In this document: positions 54,427 to 64,000 of the stretch, piece by piece
Numbering within the stretch: position 1 is the first letter of the stretch
Layout: each line of letters opens with the position of its first letter
NCBI GenBank assembly: GCA_003478935.1
Contig: QUFP01000004.1
Location: 62,001 to 126,000, forward strand
DNA length: 64,000 bases
Reading direction: 5' to 3'
Origin: Firmicutes bacterium AF25-13AC
Lineage (GTDB): Bacteria; Bacillota; Clostridia; Lachnospirales; Lachnospiraceae
The notes under the pieces: generated by a model
Told to the model about the DNA's origin: nothing
Seen by the model: the letters and a program-made list of their open reading frames with translations, nothing else
Databases searched by the model: none
Program-made: the position numbers and the translations under genes

Positions 54427-55392
54427 ATGTTTCAACAGTTACTTGGGGAGTCTGCCAGCCCCGTCATTGCCTTCATCGGCATACTGGCCGCATTCTTTCT
54501 TACGTGCGTGTCACTTGCAAAAGGCAGCGCTCATCTTCCAAAAGATCAGGGGCGTGAATTTGCCGTAGGAGGCGCACTCTCTGCCGGAAAACCAAGAGGT
54601 GCCGGACTTATTTTCGTCCTTGTTTTTGCTATTACTGCCGTTTTATTCGCACATGTTGATCCAGAGATGATTATCTATCTTCTTCTTTTGATCTGCTGCA
54701 TGATGACTGGATATCTTGACGATGCTGCAAAAACCTCATGGGGACGCTTAAAGAAGGGCATTCTTGATTTTCTTGTTGCTCTTTTAGTAACATTTACGTA
54801 TCTTCATTTTAATGGCAATCAGATCACTCTTGCACTGACTGGATCTAGCTTTTCTATCCCAGCTCCTGTTTTTGCAATTCTTTCTATCGCGCTGATCTGG
54901 ATTTCTATTAATGTAACCAACTGCGCTGATGGTGTAGATGGTCTGTCTGGAACATTAACGATTATTACGATCATGACCTTCTACTTTGCAAACCAAATTT
55001 TGGGACGCACTGGAGATTTTGATTATTTAAGCTTACTGTTTGTTGTCTGCCTGCTTGGCTATCTGTGGTTTAATGCTACACCAAGTAAGATGCTTATGGG
55101 AGATGCAGGTTCCCGTGCCATGGGACTTTTCATCGCAATCGCAGCTCTTAAGTGCCATGATCCGTTCCTCTATATTTTAGCTGCACTTGTACTTATCATC
55201 GATGGTGGTCTTGGTCTTGTAAAGCTAACATTAATCAAAACGATTCATGTCCATATTTTAAAGAATGTGCGCACACCAATCCATGATTTTGTCCGCAAGA
55301 CAAAGGGATGGTCTAACACACAGACTGTTTTTCGTTTTGCTATCATTCAGATCATTCTGTCTGTAGCACTTATTTACCTGATTATGTTATAA
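54427..55392 (+). CDS. MraY/WecA-family glycosyl-1-phosphate transferase paralog
   Basis: Start 54427 has GAAAGGAG upstream; the frame could extend to a TTG at 54397. The 321-residue protein has nine or ten membrane helices and family motifs 'TGYLDDAAKTSWGRLKKGIL' (Asp pair), 'INVTNCADGVDGLSGTLTII' and 'MLMGDAGSRAMGLFIAIAA'. MraY's HHH loop motif is absent: the corresponding stretch reads 'RTPIHDFVRKTKGWSNTQTV'. It is therefore a divergent MraY or a related sugar-phosphate transferase. Confidence 0.8.
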   Translation: MFQQLLGESASPVIAFIGILAAFFLTCVSLAKGSAHLPKDQGREFAVGGALSAGKPRGAGLIFVLVFAITAVLFAHVDPEMIIYLLLLICCMMTGYLDDAAKTSWGRLKKGILDFLVALLVTFTYLHFNGNQITLALTGSSFSIPAPVFAILSIALIWISINVTNCADGVDGLSGTLTIITIMTFYFANQILGRTGDFDYLSLLFVVCLLGYLWFNATPSKMLMGDAGSRAMGLFIAIAALKCHDPFLYILAALVLIIDGGLGLVKLTLIKTIHVHILKNVRTPIHDFVRKTKGWSNTQTVFRFAIIQIILSVALIYLIML

Positions 55393-55409
55393 GATTTCTA
55401 ATAAAATAA

Positions 55410-58469
<3,060 letters not shown>

Positions 58470-58484
58470 TGATAAGATGTGCTG

Positions 58485-58537
58485 CCCGGTAGGTTACGTT
58501 ATCCGGTAGGTTATAAATGCTACCCGGTAGATCTACG
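58485..58537. repeat. Three short direct repeats after lacZ
   Basis: CCGGTAGGTTA occurs at about 58488 and 58510, and a third CCGGTAGATCTA begins near 58529, each 20-22 bases apart. The sequence to 58690 otherwise shows no gene I can support. Confidence 0.55.
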
Positions 58538-58703
58538 AATGCGGTTCGACGAGTGTTTTGTCGGCCTCTCTTTTCCGCAGGTACCTTTCACGTTACTTAT
58601 TATCATACGTTACTTTGAAAGTCCTGCTACAGCGTTCGGCCTTGTAAAAGCAACTCGTCTCACCGCCTAGGTAGATTACGAGTATTTCACTATAATATTA
58701 AAA

Positions 58704-58799
58704 GATACCAGAGTCAAAAGGGCAGAAATCCGATGCTAGCTCACTTGCAAGCGGATTTCTGATCTCTTGACTCGCAAAAAACATTTTGACCCAGACATC
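58704..58799. mobile_element. MITE-like repeat, copy D, internally deleted, 7-bp target duplication
   Basis: It begins GATACCAGAGTCAAAAGG and ends TTTTGACCCAGACATC, with about 100 bases of the interior missing compared with copies A and C. ATTAAAA stands at 58697-58703 and again at 58800-58806, an exact 7-bp direct repeat. Confidence 0.75.
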
Positions 58800-58802
58800 A
58801 TT

Positions 58803-58857
58803 AAAAAAAGACCATATCAAAAGAGATGCTATTCCTCTACTGATATGGTCTTTTTTC
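58803..58857. terminator. Bidirectional terminator between lacZ and panE-like gene
   Basis: GACCATATCA (58810-58819) and TGATATGGTC (58841-58850) pair, with seven A residues on the left and six T residues on the right. Confidence 0.8.
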
Positions 58858-58902
58858 GTTTAATTATTAAGTAACCTCAAGTAATACTCTTCAAAATCAT
58901 TT

Positions 58903-59859
58903 TTATTTCGAGTAGGTTGGTGTCTCGTCTTTTCCTTTATAATCAAACAAACCGTCGTTTTTTTCTTCTAATGCTTTGATCATGTGATAGGTGTATTCAT
59001 TATATGGGGTTGGAATGCCAAGTTCTTTACCCATGCGCATCAGCGCACCGGAAAACATGTCAATCTCTGTATGGCGTTTTGCGTCTAAATCCTGCAGCGT
59101 GGAGTAACGAGCGGATGGCATGACAGGAGAACCTTTTGCATATGACTCGATTTTGCTAAATTCAATTCCTTTTGCAGCAGCAATTGCTTCTATTTCGCTG
59201 CGAAGACCTTCGCTGATCGCTTTCATATGAACACTATCGCGATAGCAGCCTACACCCGCACCGAGAATTGCCTGTGGAAGATTGTTGCAGACATTTAGGC
59301 GAAACTTGCTCCAGATCTCCTCGCGGATATAGTCAGTTACGCGATAGCTTATATCGCTTTTTTCAAAAAGATCGCAGACTGCTTTGACTCGTTCACTTTG
59401 AAATGGTGATTTATACTCTCCAAAAATAATGCCAATTGTGGACTTGCGATCAAAGTGATAGCCGTCTGGCTCTTTGTGGGATGCCACTTTGATCAAAGCC
59501 GGAAGAATATGGGACATGCCAATCTTTGCTCCTATTATTTCTTCGCTGTCTACACCATTCATCAGACTCATGACAATCGTGTTATGGCTAGTTGCCTGTT
59601 TGATTGTATCTAATGCGGTCGGCAATGCGCCATATTTTAATGAAACAATTAAAAGATCGATATTGTCTGTTTCCTGAGAGGTCCATACCTCTGGATGATA
59701 GGTCACTCCATTTATAGTACAGCCTGCACTCTTAAGACGTGCGTTTCGTTCTCCCTCTGCGATTACGCCAAGACGAATCTCCCTGCATCCTGAAATTCCT
59801 TCTATTACATAGGAGCCTACCGCTCCTGCTCCTAGAATTGCTACTTTTTTGATTTCCAT
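58903..59859 (-). CDS. panE: Ketopantoate reductase-family protein
   Basis: The 318-residue protein begins with the Rossmann motif 'KKVAILGAGAVGSYVIEGIS', and has 'DLLIVSLKYGALPTALDTIK', 'MSLMNGVDSEEIIGAKIG' and the C-terminal 'FRLNVCNNLPQAILGAGVG' with the Asn/Lys positions of PanE/ApbA. It probably reduces 2-dehydropantoate with NADPH, but paralogs of other substrates exist in this family. RBS AAAGGAG lies 6 bases before the ATG. The gene stands alone between terminators. Confidence 0.85.
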   Translation of the reverse strand: MEIKKVAILGAGAVGSYVIEGISGCREIRLGVIAEGERNARLKSAGCTINGVTYHPEVWTSQETDNIDLLIVSLKYGALPTALDTIKQATSHNTIVMSLMNGVDSEEIIGAKIGMSHILPALIKVASHKEPDGYHFDRKSTIGIIFGEYKSPFQSERVKAVCDLFEKSDISYRVTDYIREEIWSKFRLNVCNNLPQAILGAGVGCYRDSVHMKAISEGLRSEIEAIAAAKGIEFSKIESYAKGSPVMPSARYSTLQDLDAKRHTEIDMFSGALMRMGKELGIPTPYNEYTYHMIKALEEKNDGLFDYKGKDETPTYSK

Positions 59860-59881
59860 AGTTTTTCTCCTTTGCTATCTA

Positions 59882-60157
59882 TTACTCTTCCAGCATTACT
59901 TTACAATCTTTAATCTGGCAAGCAATTCCATATTTAAGAATCCGCTTTACCCCCGCCTGATACAATGTTTCTGTGTAATTTTTTTCATCTATCTGCTTTA
60001 AAGCTGCCTTACAGTCACTTTCCATTGACTTTCCTTCTTCAGTATACTTCACTTCAATTACCTGTCTTATCACATCAGTCTTGTCCACATAGTAATATCC
60101 TTCTGTTCTGATCTTTTTGAAATTTTCAATTCCAATCGGAAGCTTTAACTGTGCCAT
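59882..60157 (-). CDS. DUF1703/AAA-ATPase-like minigene (internally deleted)
   Basis: The 91-residue protein joins the N-terminal end of AAA-ATPase-like/DUF1703 proteins ('LPIGIENFKKIRTEGYYYVD') to their PD-(D/E)XK nuclease end ('VIRQVIEVKYTEEGK', 'ALKQIDEKNYTETLYQAG', 'ILKYGIACQIKDCKVMLE'). About 400 central residues of the parent family are absent. The Walker A lysine region is gone but the E-V-K of the nuclease core survives. A good RBS (AAAGGAG) and intact frame suggest it can be made. Alternatively it is decaying. Confidence 0.75.
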   Translation of the reverse strand: MAQLKLPIGIENFKKIRTEGYYYVDKTDVIRQVIEVKYTEEGKSMESDCKAALKQIDEKNYTETLYQAGVKRILKYGIACQIKDCKVMLEE

Positions 60158-60250
60158 TTAAATCTCCTTTCGATAATTCACTGCCATAATATGTTATGTA
60201 TATGATACCATGGAACTAATTTTGTTACAAGTTTCTTTTTATATAGTAAA

Positions 60251-60290
60251 ACCGCCATGCAATCAGCTTTTACACTTATCGCACGGCGGC
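60251..60290 (-). terminator. Probable terminator after the suhB-like transcript
   Basis: ACCGCCATGC and GCACGGCGGC pair with one G-U around a 20-base loop, with TTTTACTATAT following on the minus strand. It lies 320 bases past the gene, beyond the TACAAAAG repeat array. Confidence 0.5.
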
Positions 60291-60320
60291 TTTCTCTTTA
60301 GTATCTTTGCAATCTTTTCT

Positions 60321-60538
60321 CTTTTGTAATCTAGGGCAGTCTTTTGTATATTTGTATTACTTTTCTTTTGAAGGCATCCACTTTTGTACTTTTAGAAAAC
60401 TCTTTTCTTTGGTACATTGTAAATCATCTTTTGTAAAAGCTATCCTTTGTACTTCAGAATTTTATCTTTTGTAAAAATCATCTTTCGTACAGGTTGTCTT
60501 TTGTAGGGTGATCCTGTATGGTTTCGTCATCTTTTGTA
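60321..60538. repeat. Array of eleven TACAAAAG-type octamers
   Basis: CTTTTGTA or a one-base variant starts at 60321, 60341, 60365 (two mismatches), 60381, 60407, 60428, 60444, 60466, 60482, 60498 and 60531. Seven are exact. Spacing is 16 to 33 bases. On the minus strand, the direction of the suhB-like transcript, the unit reads TACAAAAG, often followed by A or AT. The array fills the 450-base gap between suhB and the DUF1703 minigene and has no open frame. Confidence 0.75.
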
Positions 60539-60609
60539 TCTTGCTGCCCTGTTTCGTCAAAAGGTGATTCCTTTCGACAAAATTATCATAGCACACTTTT
60601 TACACTTTG

Positions 60610-61395
60610 TCATTGAATTCGTCGTTCAATCAGCAACTTTTTTATATCTTCTTCGATATAACCATTTCCCGCTATAATGTCAGACGGTGCCATAGCGTTT
60701 GCACTGCTTCCTTTTATATCAATCACTCGTCCGCCTGCTTCCTCGACAATAATTTTTCCTGCTGCAAAATCCCATGGCTTTAAATTTCGCTCAAAGTATG
60801 CCTCGACGCGTCCACAGGCAACATATGCCAGATCAACGGATGCTGCTCCCATACGGCGAATATCCACACAGTGCTCATAAATACAGCGGATTGCATTAAA
60901 ATTTTCCTCGGTGAGATCACGGTGATATGGGCTTGTTCCAACGGCAACAAGACTATCCTCTAATTTCCGTGTGTCACTTACATGAATCGGCTTTCCATTG
61001 CAGAACGCGCCTTTTCCCTTCTGTGCCCAGAAAATTTCATCAAGAAATGGCTGATAGATCACGCCGAGTGTCACCTGCCCCTGTTCACACAACCCTAGGG
61101 ACAATGCACTATCCTTAAAGTCATGAATCAGATTTGTCGTTCCGTCTACTGGATCTAGAATCCAAACTGCACCGTTAAAATCTATGTCGCTGTTATCCTT
61201 TTCCTCGCCCATGAACTGTACATCCGGCCATCGTTTTGACAGCTCGTTTCTCATATATTCCTGCACACGGATATCTACCTGCGTAACAAAATCTGCACGT
61301 CCCTTCACAGTTACATGCTCTGCCTCTGTGTGATTTAAAAACATCGGCTTTACGCTTTTTACTAGTTCAATGAGTTCGTTTATATCAATCTGCAT
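60610..61395 (-). CDS. suhB: Inositol-1-monophosphatase family protein
   Basis: The 261-residue protein has the metal-site motifs 'VQFMGEEKDNSD' (Glu-Glu), 'VWILDPVDGTTNLIHDFKDS' (DPVDGT) and 'KPWDFAAGKIIVEEAGGRVI' (WD.AAG). It should hydrolyse inositol monophosphate or a related sugar phosphate. RBS AAGGAC lies 10 bases before the ATG. It is followed by a long 3' region with a repeat array. Confidence 0.92.
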   Translation of the reverse strand: MQIDINELIELVKSVKPMFLNHTEAEHVTVKGRADFVTQVDIRVQEYMRNELSKRWPDVQFMGEEKDNSDIDFNGAVWILDPVDGTTNLIHDFKDSALSLGLCEQGQVTLGVIYQPFLDEIFWAQKGKGAFCNGKPIHVSDTRKLEDSLVAVGTSPYHRDLTEENFNAIRCIYEHCVDIRRMGAASVDLAYVACGRVEAYFERNLKPWDFAAGKIIVEEAGGRVIDIKGSSANAMAPSDIIAGNGYIEEDIKKLLIERRIQ

Positions 61396-61556
61396 CTTTT
61401 AGTCTGTCCTTTCTTATTTAATTACTTCCTGTTACTTTTTATCAGTTTGCTGTCTTTTATTTCCTGCTCTTATATTGATGCTGCGCGTTTATTTTGTCAC
61501 TTTTCGGGAGATTCTAAATTGTAACTATTTTACACTTCTACGAAAGGATTCCACCT

Positions 61557-62117
61557 ATGAGACACAATTTTATCCGCTGCGGCCTTACCGGCCTTTTCAT
61601 TGAAATCTTCTTCACCGGAATGGGTGCTCTTTTTGCTCACGACTACAGCATGACTGGTCACTCTTCTATTATAATGTTTCCCATTTATGGATCTGCTGCT
61701 TTCATTGAACCTATCTGGCGCCGGCTTTGCAACAAGCCAATCGTGCTGCGCGGTCTAATTTACACCATTTGTATATATGCTGTGGAATATACATCTGGCC
61801 TGCTTCTTCGCACACTCGGCATCTGCCCGTGGGATTACACTGGTGATCCTACAAATATAAATGGACTGATACGCCTTGACTTTGCACCATTTTGGTTTGT
61901 CGCAGGACTTATCTTTGAGCGAATTATTATTTTAAATGACCTTAAATCTAAGCCACTTTCCTCTCACAAAACGAATTGTAAAGATAACGCCTCTTACTCC
62001 CCAGTCTGCGAACATTCCGTACCAAACACCAATCGGACCTGTCTTTACGACACGCATCAAAAAGATAGAAAGTGCTACACGGCACAGCCACATCGTCAAT
62101 GTCGCAGTAATCATTGA
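61557..62117 (+). CDS. Putative ABC-transporter type IV (DUF1113) small membrane protein, odd 3' end
   Basis: The first 130 residues have four membrane segments and the PF06541-type pattern: 'MFPIYGSAAFIEPIWRRLC', 'LRGLIYTICIYAVEYTSGLL', 'CPWDYTGDPTNINGLIRLDF', 'APFWFVAGLIFERIIIL'. The next 55 residues are hydrophilic and read antisense to the MATE gene for 186 bases, so they are unlikely to be real. A lost base near 61920-61932 that hides a nearby TAA in the next frame would explain it. RBS GAAAGG precedes the ATG. Confidence 0.7.
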   Translation: MRHNFIRCGLTGLFIEIFFTGMGALFAHDYSMTGHSSIIMFPIYGSAAFIEPIWRRLCNKPIVLRGLIYTICIYAVEYTSGLLLRTLGICPWDYTGDPTNINGLIRLDFAPFWFVAGLIFERIIILNDLKSKPLSSHKTNCKDNASYSPVCEHSVPNTNRTCLYDTHQKDRKCYTAQPHRQCRSNH

Positions 62118-63303
62118 AAATCGCACATCACCTGCTGCGCGAAGACCGTTTGGCGGTGTAAACGAAGGTACCCAAAGAAGAGGCTTTACAATCGTAATGG
62201 CAAGAATCATCTGCATACAAAGCGCGGTACTCTCTTCACTCATGCCTGCCAGTACAGTAACCGGCCGCGCCGCAATATACACAAGAATACAGCTTATAAT
62301 CATCGCAATCTCTGCATAACCGGCAAGCTTCACTATGTAATATTTTGCCTCTTCCTGCCGTCCTGCACCAATGCTTTGGCCAACAACTGTCATTAATCCA
62401 ATACCTATTCCGACTGCTGCCATTCCATTTACATTTCGAAATGATTGTCATCGCCTGTGCTGCGATTGCTGCTGTTCCAAGTGATGATACTGTAGATTGA
62501 ATTGCAAGTTTTCCAAACTGGAACATTCCATTTTCTATACCTGACGGAACACCGATTGCAAGAATCTTCACTATCAGATTCAAGTCTGGGCGAATAGAAA
62601 AATAATTCTTAAGCTGAATTGCATAGCCTGGCTTTCTCAGTGCGTAGAAAACAACAAACGCACACAATGCTCGTGAAATCAATGTGGAAATGGCTGCTCC
62701 TGCTGCGCCCATCTGTAAAACAAAAATAAACAATGTATTTCCAACAATATTAGCTACATTTGCGATCAGTGCTGTTTTCATTGTAAACTTAGAATTTCCG
62801 CATGCACGATAAAATGCTGCGCCTGCCTGAAACAATGCTATAAACGGATATGAAAGCGCCGTAATCAGAAAATACATCTGAGCGTTAGTCATAACAGCTT
62901 CTTCGACACTTCCGAATATCAAATGAAGCAGCGGCTTTCGAAAGCCAACGCCAATAATCATAATAGCAGATGAAATCACTACTACGGTAAGCACAATCTG
63001 TTTGGCAGCATCATTACAGCCTTTTTCATCTTTTCGTCCCAAATACTGTGAGCAGATGATTGCCGCACCTGCTGCCATCGCTGCGAATACCTGAAGTACC
63101 AGGTTGTTTATCGAATCAACAAGCGAAACAGCTGAAATCGCCTCTGCTCCGACACGGCTGACCATAAGTGTATCAACCATTCCCATCAAAGAGTTTAACA
63201 TCTGCTCAATAATTAAGGGAATCAGCAGCATCCACAGCGCACGCCGCGGAAACAGCAAATTCCCATAATCAATCTTACTCTTATCGTAAAAAATATTTTT
63301 CAT
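61932..63303 (-). CDS. MATE-family multidrug/cation antiporter, one frameshift
   Basis: N-terminal frame (from 63303): 'RALWMLLIPLIIEQMLNSLM', 'MVDTLMVSRVGAEAISAVSL', 'GVPSGIENGMFQFGKLAIQS'. C-terminal frame (to 61932): 'AAVGIGIGLMTVVGQSIGAG', 'FTPPNGLRAAGDVRFSMITA'. Together about 457 residues with twelve membrane segments. The frames part near 62433-62441, where one extra base (or two missing) would restore them. MATE proteins export drugs or metabolites in exchange for Na+ or H+. GGAGG precedes the ATG. Confidence 0.9.
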
Positions 63304-63462
63304 ACTGTTATCTGCCTCCTGTGGTTATCAAATTTATCGTAACACCACAAAGCAGAAATTACAAGTTAGTTTTGTATTTAAAATCCATCTTTCAAGGATT
63401 ATACAAACTTTTTGCAAAATATACATCCTATTTTATACAGCACTGCTGTGCGCCAAGAAAAT

Positions 63463-63750
63463 TCAGCCAACCTCTCTTTGAAGGATCTCTGTCAGCGCAT
63501 TCTGGCTGCTTGTATGACAGCGCACGATATTAGCATTACATTTTTCTGCCTCTGTCACAGCGCAGTGAACCATTTTGTGAGAAACAGTATTGGTAAATAA
63601 AATCAGCAGATCAGGGCTTCCAATCTGACCACTCAAATTTGCAGACATCTGCGTAAACACCTTTGCCTTACATTTGAAATCCTTACAAATTTTCTTATAC
63701 TGACTTACCATGCGGTCATGACCACCAACAATAACAACACTCATTAAAAT
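63463..63750 (-). CDS. DUF2325 domain protein
   Basis: Start 63750 has AAAGGAG upstream. The 95-residue protein begins 'MSVVIVGGHDRMVSQYKKIC', followed by 'VFTQMSANLSGQIGSPDLLI' and 'HKMVHCAVTEAEKCNANIVR', the DUF2325 pattern of a small Rossmann-like protein with 'GGHD'. Function is unknown; in Clostridia it is often found near iron genes. Its promoter dyad matches that of the siderophore operon in this window. Confidence 0.85.
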   Translation of the reverse strand: MLMSVVIVGGHDRMVSQYKKICKDFKCKAKVFTQMSANLSGQIGSPDLLILFTNTVSHKMVHCAVTEAEKCNANIVRCHTSSQNALTEILQREVG

Positions 63751-63826
63751 ACTCCTTTCAAGATGCAAAATTTTCTGATACAAACGATAAACTCTATTAA
63801 TACCCAATAGCCTGCTTTTCTTATAT

Positions 63827-63879
63827 GTTAGCTGTTTCTAACTTGTGTTAAGTTTACCTTATTTTATTGTAAGCGTCAA
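63827..63879 (-). promoter_or_regulatory. DUF2325 promoter with dyad shared with the siderophore operon
   Basis: On the minus strand TTGACG (63874-63879), 17 bases and TAAACT (63851-63856), then the dyad GTTAGAAACAGCTAAC (63827-63842). The -35 sequence, spacer length, dyad half-sites and dyad position all match those at 11939-11993. Confidence 0.65.
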
Positions 63880-63930
63880 TGCTGTTATTGAGTTTTTTTC
63901 TCATTTTAATCCTGTTGCTTTCGTTATTTT

Positions 63931-63966
63931 AAACCTATTGACATGGTAGGTTTATGGTGCTATAAT
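63931..63966 (+). promoter_or_regulatory. Consensus promoter and palindrome for the gene beyond the right edge
   Basis: TTGACA (63938-63943), 17 bases and TATAAT (63961-63966). AAACCTA (63931-63937) and TAGGTTT (63947-63953) form an inverted repeat around the -35. AAAGGAGG stands at 63991-63998, so a start codon should fall just outside the window. Confidence 0.8.
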
Positions 63967-64000
63967 CCCCGTAAATAAAATATGTCCATAAAAGGAGGAT

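Noticed and set aside
60301..60540. CRISPR array
   Set aside because: The recurring unit is only 8 bases with irregular spacing of 16-33 bases, there is no 23-40 base repeat, and no cas gene is in the window.
61932..62117. Genuine 55-residue tail of the DUF1113 protein
   Set aside because: The tail is hydrophilic, Cys/His/Asn-rich and entirely antisense to the conserved MATE 3' coding region; a lost stop by frameshift is more likely.

Overview
The window looks like a chromosome segment of a low-GC, anaerobic, endospore-forming Firmicute, most likely a gut Lachnospiraceae. Supporting signs are strong AGGAGG ribosome sites, TTGACA-N17-TATAAT promoters, spore genes (spoIIR and a SipL-like DUF3794-LysM protein), a Re-type citrate synthase candidate in place of the usual enzyme, a long type-2-like IleRS behind a T-box-like leader, and host or plant glycan enzymes (GH2, GH43, GH127). 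The species cannot be named from sequence reading alone. Most genes are on the minus strand.

Layout. 1-5.7 kb: a possible peptide or export locus with two translationally coupled ABC half-transporters (one cut by the window edge), a GT2 glycosyltransferase, a very short peptide ORF on the other strand behind a 21-bp inverted repeat, and a regulator with two XRE helix-turn-helix domains and TPR-like helices. 5.7-7.8 kb: HicAB, a thymidine kinase remnant and a frameshifted AraC regulator. 7.8-12 kb: a siderophore ABC uptake operon. 12-15.7 kb: a fluoride-riboswitch-controlled cation/proton antiporter, then a GntR regulator and its citrate-synthase-like partner. 15.7-31.5 kb: secreted propeller-like proteins, two ECF sigma/anti-sigma pairs, two related polyprenyl-phosphate-type GT2 enzymes each beside a large multi-pass protein, a DUF1858 protein, a Fic protein and SipL. 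31.7-36.9 kb: YesL-like protein and an MBOAT/DHHW/DUF4358 polymer O-acetylation cluster. 37-47.2 kb: housekeeping genes (glgP, ileS, spoIIR, ispE, mrp, yfcE-like). 47.5-58.5 kb: M28 peptidase, an arabinoside operon (GH43, CapA, GH127, carbohydrate-binding protein), an MraY paralog and GH2 beta-galactosidase. 58.9-64 kb: panE-like, a DUF1703 minigene, suhB-like, a small membrane protein, MATE, DUF2325, and the promoter of a gene beyond the edge.

Two things cut across the window. First, at least eleven single-base frame breaks are visible, several in genes that should be essential or highly conserved (ileS, glgP, citrate synthase). I read this as a draft-quality sequence with indel errors, so broken genes should not be taken as biological pseudogenes without read support. 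Second, a family of about 100-200 bp structured repeats with GATACCAG/GGGTCAAAAGG ends occurs four times. Two copies have 7-8 bp direct repeats that look like target-site duplications, and one has inserted into the end of an anti-sigma gene and given it a new 22-residue tail.

The most novel-looking material is the 1-5.7 kb peptide/regulator/ABC/GT2 locus, whose divergent control element has a second, diverged copy at 16.9 kb in front of a secreted protein gene.
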